Source of the DNA: an uncultured Bacteroidaceae bacterium
GTDB lineage: Bacteria; Bacteroidota; Bacteroidia; Bacteroidales; Bacteroidaceae
DNA: 64,000 bases
Assembly (NCBI GenBank): GCA_944320965.1
Contig: CALUJO010000005.1
Coordinates: 1-64,000, forward strand
Reading direction: 5' to 3'
The notes below the pieces were generated by a model, which was given only the letters and a program-made list of their open reading frames with translations, was not told the origin of the DNA and made no database searches. The position numbers were made by a program, and so were the translations under genes. This document shows positions 50,519-58,412 of the stretch, piece by piece (positions within the stretch are counted from its first letter, which is position 1; every line of letters begins with the position of its first letter).

Positions 50519-50689
50519 TTATCTTCTTCTTCTGAAAATATTGGAGAATGTTTTGATTGCTGCTGCAAGAATGCACACGCCTGCGACGCAAAGCAGGATA
50601 ATCATTAGTGTGGGATCCATTTTTACCATTATTATAACGAGCAGTATTGCCAGTCCCACAATGTTAAGTATAGCAGATGTTTTGTCCAT
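50519..50689 (-). CDS. small membrane protein of 56 residues
   Basis: ATG 50689 opens 56 codons ending at 50519, 10 bases before the NOSP start. It has two hydrophobic segments, AILNIVGLAILLVIIMV and LMIILLCVAGVCILAAAI, joined by a short KMDPT turn, and a basic tail (FRRRR). It is therefore a two-helix inner-membrane hairpin with positive residues at the end. No function is known. The close spacing suggests a two-gene operon with NOSP. Confidence 0.7.
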   Translation of the reverse strand: MDKTSAILNIVGLAILLVIIMVKMDPTLMIILLCVAGVCILAAAIKTFSNIFRRRR

Positions 50690-50736
50690 GATTATTGTTT
50701 TTTGTGTAAATATATGTCTTTTGTCATATATGTAAC

Positions 50737-50765
50737 AAAAAAATCCCGGGAAAACCGGGATTTTT
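50737..50765. terminator. terminator after the S9 peptidase gene
   Basis: AAAAATCCCGG and its complement with an AAAA-containing loop, flanked by T/A runs on both sides, lie between the S9 peptidase stop (50791) and the small membrane gene on the minus strand. Confidence 0.85.
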
Positions 50766-50790
50766 GTTTGAGATATGGTTTGTGACTGTA

Positions 50791-52899
50791 TTATTTCTTG
50801 AGCCACTTGTCAAGCCATGCAAAGAAAGTTCTTTGCCACAGAATACCGTTTTGTGGTTTCAGTACCCAATGGTTTTCGTCAGGGAAGATAAGCAGCTGTG
50901 CAGGTATTCCCTTAATCTTGGCTGCATTGAATGCTGCCATTCCCTGTGATGCAAGGATTCTGTAGTCCTTTTCACCGTGGATGCACAGTATTGGGGTATC
51001 CCATTTGTCAACAAACAGGTGAGGTGAGTTAGCAAAACTTCTGGCAACGGCAGGATTGTTCTTTTCCCAGTACGGGCCGCCAAGGTCCCAGTTTGCAAAC
51101 CACAATTCTTCTGTTTCAAGATACTGCTGTTCCATATTGAAGAAACCGTCGTGCGCAATGAATGCCTTGAATCTCTTGTTGTGGTGTCCGGCAAGCCAGT
51201 AAACCGAGTAACCTCCGAAACTTGCTCCCACACAGCCCAAACGGTCCTTGTCAACGTATGGTTCTGTACAGATATCGTCAATTGCTGTCAGATAGTCGTC
51301 CATGCAGCGTCCGCCATAGTTTGTGCTTATTTCTTCAAGCCATTCCATACCGAATCCCGGCAGACCGCGACGGTTAGGCGCGATTACGATATAGTCGTTG
51401 GCTGCCATAATCTGGAAGTTCCAGCGGTAGCTCCAGAACTGACTGACAGGAGTCTGCGGACCTCCTTCGCAGAACAGGATGGTAGGGTACTTTTTGTTAG
51501 GATCAAAGTCCACAGGATATATAACCCAAGAGAGCATATCCTTTCCGTCAACAGTCTTTGTCCATCTCGGCTCAACCTTTCCAAGTTTAAGCTGACTGAA
51601 GATATGGTCGTTTTCGCCTGTTATTCTAGTTACTTTGTTGTCGCTCAGTGACAGGGTGTAAAGTTCATCGGCTTCGCTTATTGAGTGGCGCTTTGTCAGA
51701 AGCTGTCCGTCGTTCATAAGCTCAACAGATGCATAGTCGTACATTCCGTCTGTAAGTTTCTTGACTTCTCCTTCAAGGTTTGTACTGTAAATCATGCTTA
51801 CACCGTGCCATACTCCTGTGAAATACAGTGAATGACTGTCGTTTGCCCAGCAGTAAGTGTCAACACCCGATTCGAATGATTCTGTGACATACTTCTTTTC
51901 TCCGTTGCCAAGGTCCATAACGCAAAGTCTGTTGCGGTCGCTTTCATAACCGTCACGTTCCATGCTTTGCCAGGCAATGTATTTTCCGTCAGGCGAGAAG
52001 CTCGGGTTTTGGTCATATCCCATATTCCTGTCTGTTTCCGATTCCTTGCAGAGGTTTCTTGTCTGCTTTGAATCTATGTCATACAGATATATGTCCGAGT
52101 CGGTTGAAACAGAGTATTCAAGTCCTGTTTTCTTGCGGCATGTGTATGCTATCTGTTTTGAGTCGTTGCTCCATGCAAGCTGTTCTATACCTCCGAATGG
52201 CTTCATTGGTGATTCGTATGGTTCACCTTTCAGGATATCGGTAGCTGTTCCTACCTTGTTACCGTCAAACGGTGCATAGAAAGGGTGGGGAACAGTTTCA
52301 ACCCATTCATCCCAGTGTTTGTACATTAGTTCGTCAACTACGATACCTGTTGACTTGTCAAGGTCAGGATGCTTGTCAACTGTTCTCTCTCCATATTTTA
52401 CCTGTGAGATGAAAAGCACCTTGCTTTCGTCAGGCGAGAACTTGAATCCGTCTATTCCTCCTTCATAGTCGGAAAGCTGTTTTCTTCCGCTTCCGTCAGG
52501 ATTCATTTCCCAAATCTGGCTGCTGCCCGATTCGGATGAAAGGAATGCAATTTTGCTTCCGTTCTTTATCCATGCCGGTTCGCCTTCACTCTTTGATGAT
52601 GTTGTCAGCATACGGTTGTTCTTTCCGTCGGCATCCATAACATAGATTACAAGATGGCTCTTGTTTTCTTTTACGCTGTAGTAGGAGACTGTATATACAA
52701 TCTGTTTTCCGTCCGGCGAAACGGCAGAACTTCCTATACGGCCCATAGCCCATAATGCTTCTGGAGTCATGCGTCCGTTTTCGATTTTGATTTCCTGTTT
52801 GTCGATAAAAGGCGCGTTGTCTTCCTTGTTACCGGTAGTGCAGGCAGTGTTCATCAGAATCATTGCTCCTGCAGCCATACCAATTAAACTTTTGTTCAT
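50791..52899 (-). CDS. S9 family prolyl-oligopeptidase-like lipoprotein (DPP type)
   Basis: This 702-residue protein has a lipobox ending at Cys20 (LMNTAC). An N-terminal beta-propeller follows, built from TolB/PD40-like repeats (SPDGKQIVYTVS, SPDESKVLFISQ, SPDGKYIAWQSM). The C-terminal alpha/beta-hydrolase domain carries Ser560 (GASFGGY), Asp645 (HGEKDYR) and His677 (ENHW). It removes dipeptides or cleaves short peptides in the envelope. The dipeptidyl-peptidase preference (DPP4 or DPP5 type) is not fixed by the sequence seen. Its promoter is not clear; NudC is transcribed just before it, 72 bases upstream. Confidence 0.92.
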   Translation of the reverse strand: MNKSLIGMAAGAMILMNTACTTGNKEDNAPFIDKQEIKIENGRMTPEALWAMGRIGSSAVSPDGKQIVYTVSYYSVKENKSHLVIYVMDADGKNNRMLTTSSKSEGEPAWIKNGSKIAFLSSESGSSQIWEMNPDGSGRKQLSDYEGGIDGFKFSPDESKVLFISQVKYGERTVDKHPDLDKSTGIVVDELMYKHWDEWVETVPHPFYAPFDGNKVGTATDILKGEPYESPMKPFGGIEQLAWSNDSKQIAYTCRKKTGLEYSVSTDSDIYLYDIDSKQTRNLCKESETDRNMGYDQNPSFSPDGKYIAWQSMERDGYESDRNRLCVMDLGNGEKKYVTESFESGVDTYCWANDSHSLYFTGVWHGVSMIYSTNLEGEVKKLTDGMYDYASVELMNDGQLLTKRHSISEADELYTLSLSDNKVTRITGENDHIFSQLKLGKVEPRWTKTVDGKDMLSWVIYPVDFDPNKKYPTILFCEGGPQTPVSQFWSYRWNFQIMAANDYIVIAPNRRGLPGFGMEWLEEISTNYGGRCMDDYLTAIDDICTEPYVDKDRLGCVGASFGGYSVYWLAGHHNKRFKAFIAHDGFFNMEQQYLETEELWFANWDLGGPYWEKNNPAVARSFANSPHLFVDKWDTPILCIHGEKDYRILASQGMAAFNAAKIKGIPAQLLIFPDENHWVLKPQNGILWQRTFFAWLDKWLKK

Positions 52900-52971
52900 A
52901 GTCAGAAAAATATAATATAATTAATCTTTGTTTGCTATATATCTGAATCGGGACAACATATCAGACATTTA

Positions 52972-53775
52972 TTATTTTGCCTTGCATTGCTCATGGCTTT
53001 TCATGTTCTTTTGTTTTTCAATCCACCAGTCAAGCAGTTTTCGTGCAAGACTCAGTTTCTTTGGCAGCTCCGGCAGATTGTCAATAGTGAAGAATTGCCC
53101 GAAGTCAAGTTCCTCGTCCTGCAGCTTTATTTCTCCGCTTTCGTATTCGGCAGTAAAACCAATCATCAGTACGCTTGGATATGGCCATGGCTGGCTTGCA
53201 AAGTATTTTACATTCTTCACTATCACTCCTGTTTCTTCCATGATTTCGCGTGCAATGCAGTCTTCAAGCGATTCGCCCGGCTCCACAAATCCGGCTACAA
53301 GTCCCCTGAAGGTACCGCGGAAATTGCGTGCGTGTACCATCATCACCGAGTTGCCTTTCTGTATAAGGACTATTATTGCAGGTGATATTGACGGGAAAAT
53401 CTCATTTCCGCATTCAGGACATTTCTTTCCTATTTTGCTGAAATGTATGGTCTTTGCCGAGCATACCGGACAATATCTGCTGTGAATGTCCCAGTGAACC
53501 AGTTCATAGCATCTGCCTGCCATGCGGTATAATTCTTCCGGCAGAATATTGTATGAAGCACGCAAGTCGGTACTGTTGTTTTCGTTTACATAGTCTTTCC
53601 CAGCAGGGTAGGTCTTGCACGTTATTCCGTTTATTGTCCCCGCTTCCTGTACTAGTGCACCCTCATCGGCAGGGACAGGCATTTCCTCGGAAAGCGGAAC
53701 CGAATGTCCGTTTTCCGATTCGGTTGTAAGCAACTGTTGCTTGCAAAAGACAAACCAGTAAAATTTCTCTTTCAT
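52972..53775 (-). CDS. nudC: NADH pyrophosphatase (Nudix, NudC type)
   Basis: This 267-residue cytoplasmic protein has an N-terminal domain, a four-cysteine zinc ribbon (Cys102, Cys105, Cys119, Cys122), and a Nudix domain. The GX5EX7REUXEEXGU box runs GFVEPGESLEDCIAREIMEE (162-181) and is completed by TGV (182-184). It is followed by ASQPWPYPS, the NudC-specific SQPWPFPxS array. NudC hydrolyses NADH and removes NAD caps from RNA. Start codon and preceding stop overlap by one base (TAATG), so it is coupled to the DUF2027-Smr gene. Confidence 0.92.
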   Translation of the reverse strand: MKEKFYWFVFCKQQLLTTESENGHSVPLSEEMPVPADEGALVQEAGTINGITCKTYPAGKDYVNENNSTDLRASYNILPEELYRMAGRCYELVHWDIHSRYCPVCSAKTIHFSKIGKKCPECGNEIFPSISPAIIVLIQKGNSVMMVHARNFRGTFRGLVAGFVEPGESLEDCIAREIMEETGVIVKNVKYFASQPWPYPSVLMIGFTAEYESGEIKLQDEELDFGQFFTIDNLPELPKKLSLARKLLDWWIEKQKNMKSHEQCKAK

Positions 53776-54821
53776 TATTTTATAGTAACCATTGTTGCTC
53801 CGAATCCGTATTCTCTGAATGATGCGTCCTGGCTAAGACATCCTTTGTATTTTCTTTTCAGTTCGTCAAGGATTGCTTTTCTCAATACTCCGTCGCCTTT
53901 GCCGTGTATGAAGACAATCTTCTGTCCTTTGTGCTTCAGGTTTTCGTCCATCACTTTCCTGAAAGTGTCAAGCTGGTAGTTCAGCATTGCGGCATTGTTC
54001 ATTCCTGCCGTAGTGTCAAGAAGTTCATCAATATGAAGGTCTATTTCCAGAATTTCCGGTTTGATTTTTCTTTTGACAATTGGTTCAGCAACAGGACGGT
54101 TCATATTTTTCTTTTCGTTCATCGCGTTCTGCAGCTCAATTGCCGAAATGTTCATCTGCTTAACAGGAACATCATTTCTAACTATTTCATAAAGAAGTAC
54201 AGGTTCTTCAAAGAATTCAGTATCCTTGAAAGTATGTATCTTGTAGAACTTTACCGTGTCAATGCGCAGGTCAACGCTTACAGCCGGTTTGCCTGTGAAA
54301 GGTTTTGTCTTGAATGCAATAAGCTGCACATTAACTCTCTGCATATCGTTGAGTGAACTCTTTTCAAACTCTTCAAGGAAAAGTTTCATGTTTGGTTCAA
54401 TGACTCCGTGTGAGCGTACAATCCAATTGGTATTTTCGCCGGCAGAATAGGTATAGTACAGATAATAGTTGCTGTCGTTTACCAGATATGCCTCAAACGG
54501 TGTTGTATTTATTGCCTTTATGTCAACCGGCAGATAGGCAAGATATACATTAAGCTTTTCGCCTTCGCGTGTTTCACTTGCAACACGATTTATTTCAGGC
54601 TTTACAACAACTTCCTCTTCCTGCTTCTTCTCTTCCTTTGTTTCGCGTTTCTTTATATTGTAGCTGTCTGTTTCCACAACAACACATTCATGGGCAGGCA
54701 TAGGAATGTCAAATCCTGATTCGTCTTCAACCAATACAATGTCCTTTCCCTGGAATCCTGTTACGGTACCTCCTCCCACTTCGCTGAGGAAACGTACCTT
54801 ATCTCCTATTTTTATAGCCAT
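53775..54821 (-). CDS. DUF2027 plus Smr-domain protein
   Basis: This 348-residue protein begins with a small SH3-like or beta segment ([22 protein letters not shown]). A charged linker (about 55-75) and a DUF2027 beta domain (about 80-245) follow. It ends with an Smr domain (about 265-348; [36 protein letters not shown]). Smr domains nick DNA or RNA or act on ribosome-bound mRNA; they are the C-terminal part of MutS2. DUF2027-Smr is a Bacteroidetes arrangement of unknown role. It is the first gene of an operon with nudC, with a leader that can form a hairpin (54849-54878). Confidence 0.88.
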   Translation of the reverse strand: MAIKIGDKVRFLSEVGGGTVTGFQGKDIVLVEDESGFDIPMPAHECVVVETDSYNIKKRETKEEKKQEEEVVVKPEINRVASETREGEKLNVYLAYLPVDIKAINTTPFEAYLVNDSNYYLYYTYSAGENTNWIVRSHGVIEPNMKLFLEEFEKSSLNDMQRVNVQLIAFKTKPFTGKPAVSVDLRIDTVKFYKIHTFKDTEFFEEPVLLYEIVRNDVPVKQMNISAIELQNAMNEKKNMNRPVAEPIVKRKIKPEILEIDLHIDELLDTTAGMNNAAMLNYQLDTFRKVMDENLKHKGQKIVFIHGKGDGVLRKAILDELKRKYKGCLSQDASFREYGFGATMVTIK

Positions 54822-55142
54822 AATTCTTTTAATATTTATTAGTTTGTCAGGAATAAATATTTTAGGGTATTTATTCCTTCTGTATTATCAAAGCGAAGGT
54901 ACTTATTTTTTTTCATAATATAAATATATGTGTATCTCTAATAAATATTAAGGTATAGCATTGTTGAATATATATTTAATTGCATGCTTTGGTAGTGAAA
55001 TAGTAGATTCTTATTTTTATAGTTAAACATAGAAATCGATTTTATTGTCTTTTACCATCAAGTAAATTTTCTGATTGAATAGATTTACAGAATTTTACTA
55101 AAAATAACTATCTTTGAAAATGTTAATTAAAAAAACTGTATT
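54822..55142. other. divergent intergenic region
   Basis: This 321-base A/T-rich stretch holds a leader hairpin of the minus-strand gene at 54849-54878 (AGGAATAAATA and its complement, 8-base loop) and a TATCTTTG -7 box at 55109-55116 for the plus-strand gene at 55143. I see no further gene or array in it. Confidence 0.55.
55109..55116 (+). promoter_or_regulatory. -7 box of the secreted-protein pair
   Basis: TATCTTTG matches TAnnTTTG and lies 26 bases before the ATG at 55143. A TTTA occurs near the -33 distance. Confidence 0.45.
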
Positions 55143-55556
55143 ATGAAGAAACTATTTTTATTTATGGTGTTTACGTTATTTGCTATTTTAATGAATGCAC
55201 AAAATGAGAGAAAAGTCTATTGCGAACTTGTTGGAGTTCAGAAAGGAATGTTTTCAACAAAGGTTACAGTTAATGTCGATTTCGGACAAGATGTTAAGTT
55301 CAGACACCAAGGCAATCAAAGACTTGTTGATGAAAATGGTGAAATTATTGTATTCAATTCAATGGTCGATGCGATGAACTACATGGGAACTATCGGTTGG
55401 GAATTTGAACAGGCTTATGTTGTGACTACAGGACAGCAGAATGTCTACCACTGGTTGCTTTCTAAAAAAATTACATCAGAAGAACAGCTGAAGGAAGGCA
55501 TTAAAACTGAATTGGAAGCAAAGAAAGAAAAACAAAGAGATATTGATGAAGATTAG
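55143..55556 (+). CDS. secreted protein of unknown function, one repeated-domain copy
   Basis: This 137-residue protein has a signal peptide (MKKLFLFMVFTLFAILMNAQ, cleaved before or after Gln20). One domain follows: KVYCELVGVQKGMFSTKVTV, then IVFNSMVDAMNYMGTIGWEF and YHWLLSKKI. The end is a charged helix (KEGIKTELEAKKEKQRD). The domain pattern, with an aromatic KVYC start and a GWEF core followed by a W-L strand, is also present twice in the next gene product. I do not recognise a named family. The two genes are 21 bases apart on one strand. Confidence 0.8.
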   Translation: MKKLFLFMVFTLFAILMNAQNERKVYCELVGVQKGMFSTKVTVNVDFGQDVKFRHQGNQRLVDENGEIIVFNSMVDAMNYMGTIGWEFEQAYVVTTGQQNVYHWLLSKKITSEEQLKEGIKTELEAKKEKQRDIDED

Positions 55557-55577
55557 TGATTTTAAAATTTATATATT

Positions 55578-56288
55578 ATGAAGAAACTTATTTTACTGAT
55601 GTTCATTGCCTCGCTTCTTCCCGTCGCGGCAATTGGGCAGAAAAAGACAGCGGACTGGAAAATATATTGCGGTTCCTTTTATCCGGAAAAGTCGTGCTTT
55701 CAGATATGGGCTGACGACGAGAGCGCTTTTGCCAAAGGCATCGAAGCGGAAGTTTTCCCCGAGTCCGATTACAGAAAGGAGGAATTCTACATGAAGAGCA
55801 GAGTGAAATCCGGAATTGTTCCCTATAACCAGTACTCGCTCAAGGGTGCCCAAGGTATCGACCAGATAAACATCTTGACCATGCAGGGATGGGAACTGAA
55901 GGACTTCAAGCCGGATGTAAATGGTTGTGGATTCGACGCGCGCATTTTCCGCGATTTCAACGCCGGCATCGGCCAAAAGGGCAACAGACCAAGGATGTAC
56001 ATAGCCGTGAAGATGGCGGTAGACAAGGAAGTCGACTGGTCAAAAATCTATACCGGCAGATGCAATGAAGCGCACAAATACATCCCGTCGTTTTTCGATG
56101 AAGGATGGAGAAGTGAAGAAAAATTCTATTACATAAAAACAAGCCAGATCGATGTTGTAAAAAACCTGATGATGTACGGAGGATGGAAGTTTTACTCAGT
56201 CCTTGGATTAGATTTGGGAATCGGAACCGATACTCAAACCTGGCTCTTTTACCGTAATCTTGAGGCGCCTGCCATACTTGGCAAGTGA
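55578..56288 (+). CDS. secreted protein of unknown function, two repeated-domain copies
   Basis: This 236-residue protein has a signal peptide (residues 1-20, LLPVAAIGQ) and two related domains. The first begins WKIYCGSFYPEK and reaches INILTMQGWELKDF and DARIFRDF. The second begins WSKIYTGRC and reaches KNLMMYGGWKFYSV and QTWLFYRNL. The GW[EK] core and the flanking strands match the single domain of the preceding protein. The gene is visibly richer in G+C than its neighbour, which may point to a different origin. Function unknown. Confidence 0.8.
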   Translation: MKKLILLMFIASLLPVAAIGQKKTADWKIYCGSFYPEKSCFQIWADDESAFAKGIEAEVFPESDYRKEEFYMKSRVKSGIVPYNQYSLKGAQGIDQINILTMQGWELKDFKPDVNGCGFDARIFRDFNAGIGQKGNRPRMYIAVKMAVDKEVDWSKIYTGRCNEAHKYIPSFFDEGWRSEEKFYYIKTSQIDVVKNLMMYGGWKFYSVLGLDLGIGTDTQTWLFYRNLEAPAILGK

Positions 56289-56306
56289 CCGGCAAATGAC
56301 CGCATA

Positions 56307-56342
56307 AAAAGCGCCTGTACGGGATATCCGTGCGGGCGCTTT
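56307..56342 (+). terminator. terminator after the secreted-protein pair
   Basis: AAAGCGCC and GGCGCTTT flank an inner ACGG/CCGT stem, followed by CTGTATTTTTT. It closes the two-gene unit. Confidence 0.75.
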
Positions 56343-56499
56343 CTGTATTTTTTCCATCCATCTGTAACATATAATATTGTGTTCATAAAAACGGTTCATT
56401 AAAGTTTATAGATTGTATTCTTTTATGGAGAAATACGAGCCACAAGTGGTTATCGTTCATTTATAGTGTTTAAAACTATAATGTGAATGGAAATTTCAC

Positions 56500-56507
56500 T
56501 AATTTTG
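56500..56507 (+). promoter_or_regulatory. -7 box of queA
   Basis: TAATTTTG matches TAnnTTTG. It lies 19 bases before ATG 56527 but only 7 before an in-frame ATG at 56515, which favours the later start. Confidence 0.45.
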
Positions 56508-56526
56508 CAGATATATGAAAGAAATA

Positions 56527-57744
56527 ATGGAAGAAACAAAACATATAAGGATAAGTGATTATGATTATCCGCTGCCTGACGAGCGGATTGCCAAGTTCCC
56601 TTTGCCGGAACGTGATTCATCAAAACTGCTTGTTTACAGACATGGTGAAGTTAGTGAAGACCGTTTTACGTCTTTGCCTCAGTATTTGAAGCCGGGTATG
56701 CTGATGGTGTTCAACAATACCAAGGTTATACAGGCAAGACTTCATTTCCGTAAGGAGACAGGAGCTTTGATTGAAGTGTTCTGCCTTGAGCCGTATTCTC
56801 CGGCAGACTATGCACAGAATTTCCAGCAGACCGAGACTTGCAGCTGGCTGTGTATGATAGGTAATCTGAAAAAATGGAAGGAAGGAGTACTCAGGAAGGA
56901 GATGACCGTCAATGGCCGCGACCTTATTCTTTGTGCCGAAAGGGGAGAAGCTGTAGGAACAAGCCATGCCGTACGTTTCAGCTGGAACGATTCTACCGTG
57001 ACATTCTCGGATATTCTTGAATGCATGGGAGAGTTGCCTATTCCTCCATACCTGAACCGTGAAACTCAGGAGAGCGACAAAAAGACTTACCAGACTGTAT
57101 ATTCAAAAATAAAAGGTTCTGTTGCAGCACCTACTGCCGGACTGCATTTTACAGAACGTGTACTGTCTGCGCTTGACAATGCTGGCATTGAGCGTGAGGA
57201 ACTGACCCTTCACGTTGGAGCCGGAACATTCAAGCCTGTGAAAAGCGAGGAAATAGAGGGACACGACATGCATACCGAATATATCTCTGTCCGCCGTTCA
57301 ACAATCGAGAAACTGATTGCGCACAATGGTGAGGCTGTTGCCGTAGGAACAACTTCTGTCCGTACGCTTGAGAGCCTGTATTATATAGGTCTGAAGCTGG
57401 AGAAAAATATGGAGCTGTCGGAAGAAGGACTTCATGTCAATCAGTGGGAACCTTATGAAGAGGCTTCAGGATTGTCAACAGTCCGTGCCCTTCAGAATAT
57501 TGTTGACTGGCTTGACCGTCATGGCATTGAAACGCTTCACACAAGTACGCAGATAATTATAGCTCCAGGCTACAAGTATCATATCGTCAAGGCAATGGTA
57601 ACAAACTTCCATCAGCCTAAGAGTACGCTGCTGTTGCTCGTATCCGCTTTTGTAAACGGCGACTGGCACCGCATTTATGATTATGCACTTTCTCATGACT
57701 TCAGGTTCTTGAGTTATGGAGACAGTTCATTGTTAATACCATAA
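56527..57744 (+). CDS. queA: S-adenosylmethionine:tRNA ribosyltransferase-isomerase
   Basis: This 405-residue protein matches QueA: FPLPERDSSKLLVY, MVFNNTKVIQARLHF (the N-T-x-V-x-x-A-R-L motif), GSVAAPTAGLHFT, THVGAGTFKPV-like HVGAGTFKPV, VGTTSVRTLES and NFHQPKSTLLLLV. It transfers and isomerises the ribosyl part of AdoMet onto preQ1-tRNA, giving epoxyqueuosine in the queuosine pathway. Length is slightly above the usual 340-360 residues because of extra segments around residues 85-130. The start at 56527 (MEETKHI) is preferred on promoter grounds. It precedes rpe by 16 bases. Confidence 0.93.
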   Translation: MEETKHIRISDYDYPLPDERIAKFPLPERDSSKLLVYRHGEVSEDRFTSLPQYLKPGMLMVFNNTKVIQARLHFRKETGALIEVFCLEPYSPADYAQNFQQTETCSWLCMIGNLKKWKEGVLRKEMTVNGRDLILCAERGEAVGTSHAVRFSWNDSTVTFSDILECMGELPIPPYLNRETQESDKKTYQTVYSKIKGSVAAPTAGLHFTERVLSALDNAGIEREELTLHVGAGTFKPVKSEEIEGHDMHTEYISVRRSTIEKLIAHNGEAVAVGTTSVRTLESLYYIGLKLEKNMELSEEGLHVNQWEPYEEASGLSTVRALQNIVDWLDRHGIETLHTSTQIIIAPGYKYHIVKAMVTNFHQPKSTLLLLVSAFVNGDWHRIYDYALSHDFRFLSYGDSSLLIP

Positions 57745-57760
57745 AACAATATAAAATATA

Positions 57761-58411
57761 ATGAGTACAATAGTATCCCCATCATTGTTGTCTGCCGATT
57801 TCGGACATCTGGCAGATGATTTGGAAATGATAAACCGCAGTGAGGCTGAATGGCTTCATATAGATGTTATGGACGGAGTGTTTGTCCCGAACATATCTTT
57901 CGGTTTCCCTGTATTGAAATATGTGGCAAAGCTGTGCAACAAGCCGCTTGATGTTCACCTTATGATAGTTGACCCTGACAGATACATTAACGAAGTAAAG
58001 GAACTGGGTACAAAGATAATGAATGTTCATTATGAGGCTTGCCGTCATATACACCGTGTAATCCAGCAGATCAGGGCAGCTGGAATGTCGCCTGCAGTAA
58101 CACTTAACCCTGGAACACCTGTGTGTGTGCTTCGTGATATAATATGCGACGTTGATATGGTTCTGCTTATGAGCGTAAACCCTGGATTCGGAGGACAGAA
58201 GTTCATTGAGCATACAGTAGAGAAAGTAAGGGAACTGAAGAAGATGATTCAGGAAACAGGCTCAAAGGCACTTATCGAAGTTGACGGAGGAGTGAATGCC
58301 GAAACAGGAGCAAGACTTGTTGAGGCCGGAGCCGATGCACTTGTTGCCGGAAACTATGTGTTCTCTGCCGAGAATCCGGAGGAAGTAATAAAAGGACTGA
58401 AAGCATTGTAA
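57761..58411 (+). CDS. rpe: ribulose-phosphate 3-epimerase
   Basis: This 216-residue TIM-barrel enzyme shows the family signatures: PSLLSADFGHLADDLEMI, EWLHIDVMDGVFVPNISFG, CNKPLDVHLMI, LLMSVNPGFGGQKFIE and LIEVDGGVNAETG. His, Asp and Glu ligands of the catalytic metal are in HIDVMDG, DVHLM and EVDGG. It interconverts ribulose 5-phosphate and xylulose 5-phosphate in the pentose phosphate pathway. It lies between queA and comEC on one strand with almost no gaps. Confidence 0.94.
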   Translation: MSTIVSPSLLSADFGHLADDLEMINRSEAEWLHIDVMDGVFVPNISFGFPVLKYVAKLCNKPLDVHLMIVDPDRYINEVKELGTKIMNVHYEACRHIHRVIQQIRAAGMSPAVTLNPGTPVCVLRDIICDVDMVLLMSVNPGFGGQKFIEHTVEKVRELKKMIQETGSKALIEVDGGVNAETGARLVEAGADALVAGNYVFSAENPEEVIKGLKAL

Positions 58412-58412
58412 T

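Noticed and set aside
52928-53485. Plus-strand open frame of 185 codons
   Set aside because: It is antisense to nudC, whose zinc and Nudix motifs are clear.
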